DNA of 64,000 bases, from assembly GCA_963762315.1 (NCBI GenBank), contig CAVXKO010000004.1:62001-126000 (forward strand). The letters run 5' to 3'. The notes beneath the pieces were generated by a model, which saw only the letters and a program-made list of their open reading frames with translations, did no database searches and had not been told where the DNA came from. Of this stretch, positions 46,568-54,916 are shown one piece after another (within the stretch, counting starts at the first letter, position 1; each line of letters begins with the position of its first letter). The position numbers and the translations under genes are program-made. Source of the DNA: RPQJ01 sp963762315. Lineage in GTDB: Bacteria > Pseudomonadota > Gammaproteobacteria > Steroidobacterales > Steroidobacteraceae.

Positions 46568-48091
46568 GTGACGCTGCGCTCGACCGACGATCGACGGCTA
46601 GTGCTCGCGCTGGCGACCGTGCTGTGCTGCCTGCTGTACACCGTCGACTCGACCATCGTGAACGTGGCCCTGCCGCACATGCAGGGCAGCCTGCAGGCGA
46701 CGCAGGACCAGATCGCGTGGGTGATCACCTCGTACATCGTGGTGAGCGCCATCGCGACGCCGCCGGCGGGCTGGCTCGCCTCGCGCTTCGGGTTGCGCCG
46801 CGTGCTGTCGCTGGCCGTGCTCGGCTTCACGGCCGGCTCGATGTTGTGCGGTTTCGCGCGGACACTCGACGAGATGGTGTTCTTCCGCGTCGTGCAGGGC
46901 CTGTGCGGTGCGGCGCTGGTCCCGCTCTCGCAGGTGGCGCTCATGCAGGAGTACCCGCGCGAGCAGCACGGCAAGGTCATGGCGCTGTGGACCATCGGCG
47001 TGCTGGTCGGGCCGATCATCGGCCCGACGCTCGGCGGCTACCTGACCGACGAGTTGAGCTGGCGCTGGGCGTTCTTCATCAACCTGCCGATCGGACTGCT
47101 CGCGTACTTCGGCGTGATGGAAGGGCTGGGCGCCGAGCACGAGGATCACAGCCGGCCGTTCGACTGGACCGGCTTCGTGCTGCTCTCGCTGGCGCTTGGC
47201 CTCTTCCAGCTCATGCTCGATCGCGGGCAGACGCTCGACTGGTTCGAGTCGACCGAGATCGTCGCCGAGGCGTTCTTCGCGGCGGTGATGCTCTACATGT
47301 TCGTCGTGCACTCGGCCACGACCACGCATCCGTTCGTGGACCCGGGATTGTTCCGCGACCGCAACTTCTTCGTGGCGGTCGCGCTGATGTTCGTGGTCGG
47401 GCTGTCCGTGCTGAGCCCGGCCGTGCTGCTGCCGTCCTACCTGCAGTCGCTGCAGGGATATTCCCCGACCCAGGCAGGCGAATTGCAGGCCGTGCGTGGC
47501 TGCTCGTCTATCCTCGCGGTGCTGATCGCGTCGCGCCTGACCGGCAGGGTCGACGCGCGGTACATCGTCGGGACGGGTGTGATCGCTTCGGCCGTTGCGC
47601 TGGTGATGTTCGGCGGCTTCTCGCTCGACACGCCCCGCTCGCACATCGCCTCGGTGGCCTTCATCCAGGGGTTCGGGACACCGCTCGTGTTCATCCCCTT
47701 GTCGGTGCTCGCTTACGCAACGCTGCGCGACAGCCAGCGAGCGGAGGCGGGCGCCATGCTCACGCTGTGGCGCAACATCGGGTCGTCCGTCGGAATCTCC
47801 ACGGCCGTGGCGCTCCTCGCGCGCTCGACCCAGGTCAACCGCAGTTACCTTACGGAGCATTTCAGCGCGTACGACGTCGAGCGCTGGGCCGCGACCGGGG
47901 TCACGCCCGGCGCGAACGTCGGCACTGCCCAGTTGCTCGGCATGATCGAGCGGCAGGCCGCGTCGATCGCATATTCAAACGCGTTCTACGTCCTCGCCAT
48001 TGCGACCATCGTCGTGCTGCCGATGGTCTGGCTGCTGCAGACGAACAAGCGCGCGGCCAGCGCACCGGCCGAGGTGGGCGAACTGGCGTAA
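46568..48091 (+). CDS. emrB: EmrB/QacA-type multidrug efflux MFS transporter (14 helices)
   Basis: A 507-residue DHA2-family drug:H+ antiporter. TVDSTIVNVALPHMQ (helix 1), WVITSYIVVSAIATPPAGWLA (helix 2) and VGPIIGPTLGGYLTD (motif C in helix 5) are diagnostic. The start is GTG at 46568, 29 bases after the emrA-like stop. Together with the adaptor and an outer-membrane channel encoded elsewhere it should export hydrophobic or aromatic compounds. The MarR-type gene upstream is its probable repressor. Confidence 0.92.
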   Translation: MTLRSTDDRRLVLALATVLCCLLYTVDSTIVNVALPHMQGSLQATQDQIAWVITSYIVVSAIATPPAGWLASRFGLRRVLSLAVLGFTAGSMLCGFARTLDEMVFFRVVQGLCGAALVPLSQVALMQEYPREQHGKVMALWTIGVLVGPIIGPTLGGYLTDELSWRWAFFINLPIGLLAYFGVMEGLGAEHEDHSRPFDWTGFVLLSLALGLFQLMLDRGQTLDWFESTEIVAEAFFAAVMLYMFVVHSATTTHPFVDPGLFRDRNFFVAVALMFVVGLSVLSPAVLLPSYLQSLQGYSPTQAGELQAVRGCSSILAVLIASRLTGRVDARYIVGTGVIASAVALVMFGGFSLDTPRSHIASVAFIQGFGTPLVFIPLSVLAYATLRDSQRAEAGAMLTLWRNIGSSVGISTAVALLARSTQVNRSYLTEHFSAYDVERWAATGVTPGANVGTAQLLGMIERQAASIAYSNAFYVLAIATIVVLPMVWLLQTNKRAASAPAEVGELA

Positions 48092-48101
48092 CCGGGCTCG
48101 C

Positions 48102-49859
48102 TCAGCGCCGGTAGACGGGATAGACGAATGCGCGATCGTCCCAGGACGGGTGGCGCCGAAAGAAGAATTGCAGCCTCGCGGCGGGATCGGCCGCAAACGC
48201 CGCGTCCTCGCGCAGGCGCCGCTCGAATTCCGCTTTCAGCGGCGGGTCTTTCGCCAGCATTTCCCGGGCCACCTGTTCCGTGACGTAATCTTCCATGTAC
48301 TCCTTCTGCTCGAAGGCGGCATCGAAGTAGCCCCACGCTGCCAGCGAATCCGGAGCCTGTGGCTCGAGCAGCGACATCACGAGCCGTGCCTTCGGCTGGC
48401 CGACGGGCACGAAGAGCGAGCCGGCCGGAAGGTCGCGCGTGTCGTCGCGCCACCGGCCCGTCAACTCGATGCTGATGCGGCCCTCGCCGATCGCCTTGGC
48501 CGGTTGGACCTGGTCGGCGCGGAACGACTGCAGCCGGGCGCCGGGCTCGGCCTGGCGCAGCACCTGGTAGTGGATGCCGTGGGTCCTCAGGCGCTCCGCG
48601 ACCCACGCGGCATGTGCGGCGGGCACGATGTAACCCTGCGCCGGCGCCGTGACGGTGAGATCCGGCACGACCTGGTAGCGCATGGGGAGATGCCAGGTTT
48701 GCGGGCGCGTTTCGTCATAACGGATCCAGGGCTTGCCCGAGATCGCCGATGGCTCGCGCGTGTAGGCGTAACCCTGGAAGTCGACCATTCGCACGGCATC
48801 GGTGTTCTTGAACGTCAGCGGCACAGGTTGGCCGGCAATGCCCTCGGCTCGCGCATCGGCGGCCGCGGCCGCGGCCAGCCATTGGGCGCCGTCGCGCGCA
48901 GCGAGTTCGACCATCGCCAGGATCGTCGCGCGTGTGGCGGCGACGCGTCGCGGGTACGGTTTCCACGAGTGTGTCTCGACGAGCGCGCCGAAGCGGTTGC
49001 GCGTGGCCAGGTAGCTCGTCGAAAAGCGCGGCATCGCGACGCCCGCTTCGAAGCCGGATTCGGGCTCGTCCTGCTTGACGAAGGAGGGATAGAACGGGAG
49101 GGCCAGGAACTTCTGCTGTTCGAGTCGCGCGATGGTCTCGTCGCGCAACGCGTGCCCGGTGCGGCCGAGCTCCAGGTCCCAGCCGTCGCCGGGCTCGACC
49201 TCGACGGAAATGTCTTCGCGAAACTGCGCGCCATCGGTGACGTGCAGGTCCACGTACAGGATCGGGTCCCAGTCGTTCAGCAGTCCGATCATGGCGCGCA
49301 TTTCCGGCGCCTCGGTCTTCATGTAGTCGCGATTGAGGTTGAGGTTCTGTGCGGTCGTCCGCCAACCCATCGCCTGCGGGCCGCGCTGGTTGGGACGGTT
49401 CCAGGGGCCGAAGCGCTCGTGGCCGTCGACGTTGAAAACCGGCACGAACAGTACGGTGACTTTCTGCAGCGAGCCGCGCAGCTGGCGGCCTTCCAGCAGT
49501 TCCTGCAGGACCTTGAAACCCGCGTCCTTGCCGTCGATTTCGCCGGCATGGATACCGCCCTGGAACAAGACGACGGGCCGCTTTCGCGCGCGGATGGTCG
49601 CCGGGTCGAGCGCGCCGTCGTCCGATGCGGCGAGCGCCAGCATCGGCCGCCCTTCCGGCGTGCGGCCGAATTCGATGCAGCGCACCCGGTCGGGCCAGTG
49701 TGCGGCGAACGCGGCGCACAGTCGTTCGACCTCGTCGTAGCGTCCGGTCTGAAGATATCCCGACTTCTCGCCGATCGTGGCGAGGTCGGGTTCGCCTGCG
49801 AAGGCCGCGGATGCGAACGCCGTCCCAAGCATCATGGCGCGAATGAAAGTCCTGTTCAT
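48102..49859 (-). CDS. Exported M14 family zinc carboxypeptidase
   Basis: A 585-residue protein with a signal peptide (ending near FASAAFAG) and an M14 carboxypeptidase domain. The zinc ligands are in GGIHAGEIDGKD (His and Glu) and LYVDLHVTDG (His); the catalytic Glu is in GALVETHSWKPY. The family removes C-terminal residues from peptides or processes peptidoglycan stems. The C-terminal third is an additional domain without known motif. Start ATG at 49859; GTG at 49865 is possible. It is convergent with emrB. Confidence 0.88.
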   Translation of the reverse strand: MNRTFIRAMMLGTAFASAAFAGEPDLATIGEKSGYLQTGRYDEVERLCAAFAAHWPDRVRCIEFGRTPEGRPMLALAASDDGALDPATIRARKRPVVLFQGGIHAGEIDGKDAGFKVLQELLEGRQLRGSLQKVTVLFVPVFNVDGHERFGPWNRPNQRGPQAMGWRTTAQNLNLNRDYMKTEAPEMRAMIGLLNDWDPILYVDLHVTDGAQFREDISVEVEPGDGWDLELGRTGHALRDETIARLEQQKFLALPFYPSFVKQDEPESGFEAGVAMPRFSTSYLATRNRFGALVETHSWKPYPRRVAATRATILAMVELAARDGAQWLAAAAAADARAEGIAGQPVPLTFKNTDAVRMVDFQGYAYTREPSAISGKPWIRYDETRPQTWHLPMRYQVVPDLTVTAPAQGYIVPAAHAAWVAERLRTHGIHYQVLRQAEPGARLQSFRADQVQPAKAIGEGRISIELTGRWRDDTRDLPAGSLFVPVGQPKARLVMSLLEPQAPDSLAAWGYFDAAFEQKEYMEDYVTEQVAREMLAKDPPLKAEFERRLREDAAFAADPAARLQFFFRRHPSWDDRAFVYPVYRR

Positions 49860-49867
49860 CAACACAG

Positions 49868-50088
49868 TCTAGCAAGAGGCGCCGGACACCGACCTCCAGA
49901 CAATAGTGTCGGGCACCGTGGGCGGGCTTCTTCGGAGGCACGGAACGGATGCCCTGGGCCATCGGGATGTGGCGCGAAATCGCGGCAAAGCCAGATGGCG
50001 CATCATGCGGTTCAAGGTGATGGTGCGTCCGTTGAAGGCCATCAACCTGCGGCACCAGGGCACGGCGCAGCAGCTCATGCGCTGACGC
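49868..50088. other. Gene-poor gap with a second REP-like repeat
   Basis: This 220-base gap holds an imperfect inverted repeat (GCCGGACACCGAC at 49881 and AGTGTCGGGCACCG near 49906) of a second REP-like type. After it comes a GTG-started open frame of 55 codons (49918-50085) ending in LRHQGTAQQLMR. That frame is unlike its neighbours in composition and may be a relic. I see no convincing functional gene. Confidence 0.4.
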
Positions 50089-50907
50089 TCACTCCACGGT
50101 TCGTGCCCAGGCCCTGAGCCGCTCGGGCAGCCGTTCATCGGCGTGCTCTGTCTGCGTACGCAGCCGACGCAGTTCTGCGGCGGCACCGTCGCGATCGCCG
50201 CGATCGTAACGATCCGCGATGCGTGCAATCTGCGCCTCGACCGAGTCTGCTGCAGCGGATCCCGGGGACTCGTTCATGGCGCCGAGAGCAGAGCGATCCG
50301 CCTCCGCACGTCCCCTTGCGGCCGGCGCGATCGTCCGGGCGGAAGCCTCGGCGTCCTCGGCACGCGAGGCCGCCTTCGCGACGGGCGCCGGCGTCTCTGC
50401 CGGGCTCATCCGCGAAAGATCGCCGCTGGCTGCCGGAGGCGGGACTGCGGCTTCCATCGAACGCCCGGGGGATGCCGGTGCGTTGGGACGCGTCGTCTCC
50501 ATCATCGTGTTGCCGGCTGCCTGCGGCTCGGCCGAACGGGGGACTTGCGCATCGACAGGCGCACGTGACTCCGTCGCGGCCGCCTCCGTCGCCCTGGATT
50601 GCTCCGGCGGACTCGGCCGTGTCGGCATTGTCCCGATGCCCGATTCGCGCGGCAGCGACTGCAGCAGCACGAATGCGAGTCCGCACACGCCGGCGGCTGC
50701 CAGCGCGGGCTGCCAGCGTTGGAACCAGCGCCGGGTTCGCAGGTGGTCGTCCATACGCACGACGGACGAAGAGCCCGGGTCGGCGGCACGACGCGCCGCC
50801 GCAAGGATGGCCGCGTCGACGCGCTCGGGCGGCTGTTCGTTCGAGACTTCCCGCCAGGCGCGACGGACTTCGTCGTCGGGCGCCTGCGGCGGTGTCCGCG
50901 TGGTCAT
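50089..50907 (-). CDS. Membrane-bound anti-sigma factor-like protein
   Basis: A 272-residue protein coupled to the sigma-factor gene (ATGA at 50904-50907). A short N-terminal cytoplasmic part (about 65 residues, DDEVRRAWREVSNEQPPERVD) precedes one membrane helix (ALAAAGVCGLAFVLLQSL). A long Ala/Pro/Ser/Glu-rich periplasmic linker and a small helical C-terminus (IADRYDRGDRDGAAAELRRL) follow. The layout fits an anti-sigma factor. It lacks the zinc-binding HxxxCxxC motif, so it is not of the ZAS type. I infer the role from position. Confidence 0.72.
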   Translation of the reverse strand: MTTRTPPQAPDDEVRRAWREVSNEQPPERVDAAILAAARRAADPGSSSVVRMDDHLRTRRWFQRWQPALAAAGVCGLAFVLLQSLPRESGIGTMPTRPSPPEQSRATEAAATESRAPVDAQVPRSAEPQAAGNTMMETTRPNAPASPGRSMEAAVPPPAASGDLSRMSPAETPAPVAKAASRAEDAEASARTIAPAARGRAEADRSALGAMNESPGSAAADSVEAQIARIADRYDRGDRDGAAAELRRLRTQTEHADERLPERLRAWARTVE

Positions 50908-51557
50908 TGCAGGTCCTCCAGGGTCGCGCGCAGCTTGCGATACGCATAGCGCAGCCGGCTCTTGATCGTTTCCTCGGCTTCGTCGGTCAATGTCGCGATC
51001 TCCGCGAGCGAGAGCCCGCCATCGACGTGCAGCAGGAAGGCATCGCGTTGTGCGGCGGGCACGTCCTGCAACGCGTCCCGCAGGCGGCGACCCGACTCCG
51101 CGGACAATGCGGCGAGCAACGGCTCGCCGTCGCCAGTGCGCATGTGTGCCGAGGCGACCTCGACGGCGCTCGCGGTCTCCGGCTCGTCGATCGATGCGAA
51201 GCCGGCGATTCCGGACGAGCGCCAGTGGTCGATCAGCCGGTTGCGCGCGAGCGTGTACAGCCAGGTCGTGAACTTCGCGCGAGCCGAATACCGGCTGCGC
51301 GCGCCGACCACTTTCAGCCAAAGGTCCTGGTGCAGCTCGTCGGCCGTGGCCGCATGACCCTTCAGGTGGCGAAGGAAGTAGCGGTAGGTGCCGCCCTTGT
51401 GCCGCGCATACAGCGACTCGAACGCGCGCGCATCGCCGCGCGCGTAGGCGAGCATCAAGTCGGCGTCGTCGCTTGCGCGCTCGCCCGGGGCCTCGGCGGG
51501 TGACATGCGCCGGGGAGTATCCGGCGACCCGGTCGCAGCGGCAATCGTCCCGTCCAC
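50904..51557 (-). CDS. ECF RNA polymerase sigma factor
   Basis: A 217-residue sigma factor. Region 2 is DADLMLAYARGDARAFESLYARH through DELHQDLWLKVV and FTTWLYTLARNRLIDHWR; region 4 is LQDVPAAQRDAFLLHVDGGLSLAEIATLTDEAEETIKSRLRYAYRKL (only part of this is needed for recognition). The start is unsure: GTG at 51557 has GAGG six bases before it; ATG at 51506 is the other option. It follows the Tat-exported protein gene by eight bases, so the three form one operon. The signal it answers to is unknown. Confidence 0.9.
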   Translation of the reverse strand: MDGTIAAATGSPDTPRRMSPAEAPGERASDDADLMLAYARGDARAFESLYARHKGGTYRYFLRHLKGHAATADELHQDLWLKVVGARSRYSARAKFTTWLYTLARNRLIDHWRSSGIAGFASIDEPETASAVEVASAHMRTGDGEPLLAALSAESGRRLRDALQDVPAAQRDAFLLHVDGGLSLAEIATLTDEAEETIKSRLRYAYRKLRATLEDLQ

Positions 51558-51565
51558 ACGTGGCC

Positions 51566-52351
51566 TCAGGGATCCGGCACGAAGCCCAGCGCGCCGGGGA
51601 ACGGGTCGGGTTCGCGCGGCGGCGACCAGCGCGGCGGACGCGGCAGGACACCCATGCGCGCCAGGGTCTCGCGCCGTTCATACCGGATGCGCACGACGTC
51701 ATCGGGCCGGTCGCGGGCGCGCTCGAAGGAGGTGTATCGGGCCGGATCGTCCACGCGCCGTCCGTGTCCTGTCCCGAGCGACGGTTCCGCGGCATCCGCG
51801 GCCGGGGCTGCGGCCCGTTCCGCCGAGGACTTGGCGGTTGCGGTGTTGCCCAGTGCTGCCACTTCCTGGCGCACCGGCACGGCTTCGAGAAACAGCGCCA
51901 CGCCGATCATGCCGAGGTCGTCCGGGCGTCCGGTGCGCGAAGCGTAGGCGTCCGACGGATCCGTGAAGTAGAACGCGGCGGACTCCTGCAGGCTCTTGCG
52001 CCAGCCGTCGACGTTCACGAAGTCGCCGGGCTCGATGACGTAGCCCGACTGGTCGGGCGCTGCAGTCTCGCCGGTGACGACGTTCACGCCGTCGACGCTG
52101 ACCACCGCGAGCATGCGCCTGCCCGAGCAGTTGCGGATGCGCACGGCGTATTCGTTACCGGGCTGGCCCGCGATGTAGCTTCGACCGAGGTGCCGGTAGA
52201 TGGGCAACGCCTCGCGCGCGGTGCGGTCGTAGACGTCCACGCGGGCCAGCGAGTCGGCGTTCGACGCGCGGCTGTGCAGGAGAAAGGCGGCTCCGACGGC
52301 GGCGGCAATGGCAGCCGTCAGCAGGGTGCGGCGCGAGATCGGGTGGCTCAT
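51566..52351 (-). CDS. Tat-exported conserved protein in sigma-factor operon
   Basis: A 261-residue protein with a twin-arginine start (MSHPISRRTLLTAAIAAAVG). The domain around residues 38-145 has DVYDRTAREALPIYRHLGRSY, GNEYAVRIRNCSGRR and VVSVDGVNVVTGETA. It resembles a conserved but uncharacterised family often found beside ECF sigma factors. The rest is a Pro/Arg-rich tail. It heads the operon and could be part of the signalling path or a target of it. Confidence 0.75.
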   Translation of the reverse strand: MSHPISRRTLLTAAIAAAVGAAFLLHSRASNADSLARVDVYDRTAREALPIYRHLGRSYIAGQPGNEYAVRIRNCSGRRMLAVVSVDGVNVVTGETAAPDQSGYVIEPGDFVNVDGWRKSLQESAAFYFTDPSDAYASRTGRPDDLGMIGVALFLEAVPVRQEVAALGNTATAKSSAERAAAPAADAAEPSLGTGHGRRVDDPARYTSFERARDRPDDVVRIRYERRETLARMGVLPRPPRWSPPREPDPFPGALGFVPDP

Positions 52352-52442
52352 GGGATCCCTCGTTGGGCGTTGACTGATCCCTTTGAACGGTCCGCCGGGC
52401 CGCGCGGGGTTAACGCCCGGAGCGATTTACGGATCCATCGGC

Positions 52443-52448
52443 TAGAAT
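52443..52448 (+). promoter_or_regulatory. Possible -10 element just before a start codon
   Basis: TAGAAT lies nine bases before the ATG at 52458, without a ribosome-binding site between. This matches the pattern before 5235 and 37372 and suggests a leaderless or very short leader. The -35 region is not recognisable. Confidence 0.3.
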
Positions 52449-52457
52449 TCGCGCCCC

Positions 52458-52784
52458 ATGACCGAGATCCCGGAAAGCCAGACCCCGCAGTCGGCGGACC
52501 CGACGCCGCTGCAACGCGTCCTGATGGACCGTGCCCGCCAGCAGGCGGCCAAGGACCAGGAGAAGTCCCCGCGCTCGCCGCTGCAGATCGGGATTTCCAT
52601 CGTATTCGCGCTCGCGGCCGTGCTGCTCATCGGCGGCGCGATCAACGGTTTCCTGTCGGCGATGCAGCGCGCAATGCGGCTCATGGACGAGCAGGAAAAG
52701 GCGCAGGAAGCCGCGCGTGAGGCGGAGCGCCGCAAAGCGCCGATGCCGGCCTACGTCGTGCCCGAGGAAGAAAAGAAGAAGTAG
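52458..52784 (+). CDS. Small single-pass membrane protein
   Basis: A 108-residue protein with one membrane helix (IGISIVFALAAVLLIGGAIN, about residues 44-63) and a long charged helix after it (AMRLMDEQEKAQEAAREAERR), ending in EEEKKK. The charged part could form a coiled coil. I do not recognise a family. It is divergent from the Tat-exported protein gene and convergent with a permease. Confidence 0.65.
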   Translation: MTEIPESQTPQSADPTPLQRVLMDRARQQAAKDQEKSPRSPLQIGISIVFALAAVLLIGGAINGFLSAMQRAMRLMDEQEKAQEAAREAERRKAPMPAYVVPEEEKKK

Positions 52785-52790
52785 CCCGAG

Positions 52791-54098
52791 TTACGCCTTG
52801 CGCGAGCGACGCACGGCGTACATTGCCAGCGACAGGGCCAGCACGCCTCCGAGCGCGACGACCTCCCGCGCAGTGATCGTCTGCGTGACGATCCACGCGA
52901 TCACGAGGCACGCCAGGATCGGCACCACCGGGCCGCCCGGCATCAGGAACGGTTCGCGGTCGCTGCGGACGTTGCGCTTGCGCAATTGCCAGACGGCGAT
53001 GGCGCCGAGGAAATAGACGCCGAGCGCCGCGAGGTTCGACAGCACCGCCAGTTGCTCGAACGTGCCGGTGAGCGACACACCGATGGCGAGGATGCCGTAC
53101 GCGATTATCGCGAGGTGCGGCGTGTGATGGCGTGGATGCACGGCGGCAAGCTGGCGCGGCAGGAACCCGTCGCGGGCGAGCGCAAAGAGGGCGCGCGGCC
53201 CGGCGAGAATCGAGCCGGTGAGCCAGCCGAACATCGACACCGACGCGCCCGCGAGCAGGAACGCCGATCCGGCGTTGCCCGCAAACTTGCCCGCGGCCGT
53301 CGCGAGCGGCGCAACCTTGTCCGTCGCCAGCGCGGGCCCGAGGATGCCGAGCGCGACCGCCTGGACCGACAGGTAGAGCAACGTGGCCGCGCCCAACGCA
53401 AGCATCGCTGCGCGGGGCACGGTGCGCGTCGGGTCGCGCACTTCGCCACTCGGCATCAGTGCCGTCTCGATGCCGCTGAACGCGAAGATCAGCGTGCCCG
53501 CCGTCGCAGCCACCTGCGCCGCGGCCGGCATGTCGCTCCAGCGCAGGTTCGGCGGCGAGATGAAGAACACGCCCGCCAGCACGAAGAACAGCAGCGGCAC
53601 GAGTTTCGCCGCGGTGAAGATCTCCACGACGCGCGCGCCCCAACTGAGGCCGCGAATGTTCACGGCCGCCAGGGTTGCCACCAATGCCAGCACGATGACG
53701 CTCGGCCACAGCGCTCCCTGGAGACCCGCGAGGCGGGCGAGCGATTGCCCGAGCAGCATGGAGATCGCGCCGGCCGCGGAAATCTGCGAGGCGGCCAGCA
53801 GGATGCCGGTGGCGAACCCGAAGAACGGTCCGAGGCCGATTTCGACATACGCGTACGGCCCGCCGGTCGCCGTCACGCGGCTGCCCGCTTCGGCGAAGAC
53901 CAGCACCACCAGCACCATCACCAGTGCGCACGCGAGGTACGCGAGTGGGGCGGCACCCCCGAGCTGCGCGACCGCGAAGGCCGGGAGCACGAAGATGCCG
54001 CTGCCGACCGTGTGATTGAAAATCGTTGCGGTGAGCTGCCGCACGCCCAGTCCGCGCACCAGCAGGCTGTCGGGGTCCGTTCTGCGTTCTTGAGACAT
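52791..54098 (-). CDS. APC superfamily amino acid permease
   Basis: A 435-residue permease with twelve predicted helices. NHTVGSGIFVLPAFAVAQLGG in helix 1 carries the GSGIF substrate-binding motif, and FAFSGIETALMPSGEVRDPTRTVPRA is the helix 6 to 7 signature. The group transports amino acids or polyamines by symport or exchange. A different permease of the same superfamily is at 16824. The substrate is not predictable. Confidence 0.9.
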   Translation of the reverse strand: MSQERRTDPDSLLVRGLGVRQLTATIFNHTVGSGIFVLPAFAVAQLGGAAPLAYLACALVMVLVVLVFAEAGSRVTATGGPYAYVEIGLGPFFGFATGILLAASQISAAGAISMLLGQSLARLAGLQGALWPSVIVLALVATLAAVNIRGLSWGARVVEIFTAAKLVPLLFFVLAGVFFISPPNLRWSDMPAAAQVAATAGTLIFAFSGIETALMPSGEVRDPTRTVPRAAMLALGAATLLYLSVQAVALGILGPALATDKVAPLATAAGKFAGNAGSAFLLAGASVSMFGWLTGSILAGPRALFALARDGFLPRQLAAVHPRHHTPHLAIIAYGILAIGVSLTGTFEQLAVLSNLAALGVYFLGAIAVWQLRKRNVRSDREPFLMPGGPVVPILACLVIAWIVTQTITAREVVALGGVLALSLAMYAVRRSRKA

Positions 54099-54235
54099 GG
54101 CGTCCCTGTGTCGTCCGGGGCCGGCGCAGCATAGCCGGTTTTCGGGTATGGGCGGCTGTGGTACAAGCGGGGATAACGTGAACGCAGGGGCCTCATGAAG
54201 ACGCGCGAATCGACTCGCCGGCCGCCGACAACCTG

Positions 54236-54796
54236 ATGCGACTGATCCGCAAGGCCTGCCTCGCGCTCCTGAGGCTCTTCGGCTGGACGTCGGAACTCGT
54301 TCCGCCGCCCGAGCCGAAGGGGATCATCATCGTTATTCCGCACACGTCGAACTGGGACTTCATCATCGGGGTGCTGTTCCGCGTCGGCTACGGACTCAAG
54401 GCGCACTGGATGGGCAAGGACGCGATGTTCCGCTGGCCGGTCGCGGGGTTGTTCAGGCGCATCGGCGGCATCCCGATCAACCGGCGCGAGCGCACGGGCT
54501 TCATCGCCACCATGGTGGAGGAGTTCCGCAAGCGAGACTGGATGTGGGTGGCGATTGCGCCGGAAGGCACCCGTTCGCACAGTGATCACCTCAAGTCCGG
54601 GTTCTATCACCTTGCGCTCGCGGCGAACGTGCCGGTCGGTCTCGGCTGCATCGACTATGGCCGCAAGCGCGTGTCGATCGACACCTACGTACGGTTCAGC
54701 GGGGACGTCGAGCAGGACCTCGAGATCCTGCGCCGGTATTACGCTCCCAAGCGCGGCCGCTTTCCGGCCAACGCCAGCGACATCCGGTTCAGGTGA
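54236..54796 (+). CDS. 1-acyl-glycerol-3-phosphate acyltransferase-like (PlsC family)
   Basis: A 186-residue acyltransferase. The HX4D motif is HTSNWD (catalytic His and Asp) and the glycerol-phosphate site is PEGTRS; GGIPINR between them is also typical. It is short for PlsC (usually 240 or more) and belongs to the short single-domain group. It would transfer an acyl group to a lipid or glycerol acceptor at the inner membrane. It lies directly before an acyl-ACP-reductase-like gene and may belong to the same lipid route. Confidence 0.86.
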   Translation: MRLIRKACLALLRLFGWTSELVPPPEPKGIIIVIPHTSNWDFIIGVLFRVGYGLKAHWMGKDAMFRWPVAGLFRRIGGIPINRRERTGFIATMVEEFRKRDWMWVAIAPEGTRSHSDHLKSGFYHLALAANVPVGLGCIDYGRKRVSIDTYVRFSGDVEQDLEILRRYYAPKRGRFPANASDIRFR

Positions 54797-54805
54797 CGCC
54801 GGTCC

Positions 54806-54835
54806 GGAAGATATCGGGGACATTCTTCGTTCTTG
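54806..54835. repeat. Single REP-like half site
   Basis: GGGGACATTCTTCGTTCTTG occurs once here, close to the arm of the palindrome at 38341 (GGGGACATTCTCCGTTTTCG). No inverted partner is found nearby, so it is a solo half copy between the acyltransferase and the reductase-like gene. Confidence 0.5.
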
Positions 54836-54916
54836 CCGAGCCTGCGACATCGGGGTCGTCCCGATCGCTACCGATCAGCCCTGGTGAAATTCACGGATGG
54901 CAGGGAAGGCGGATCC

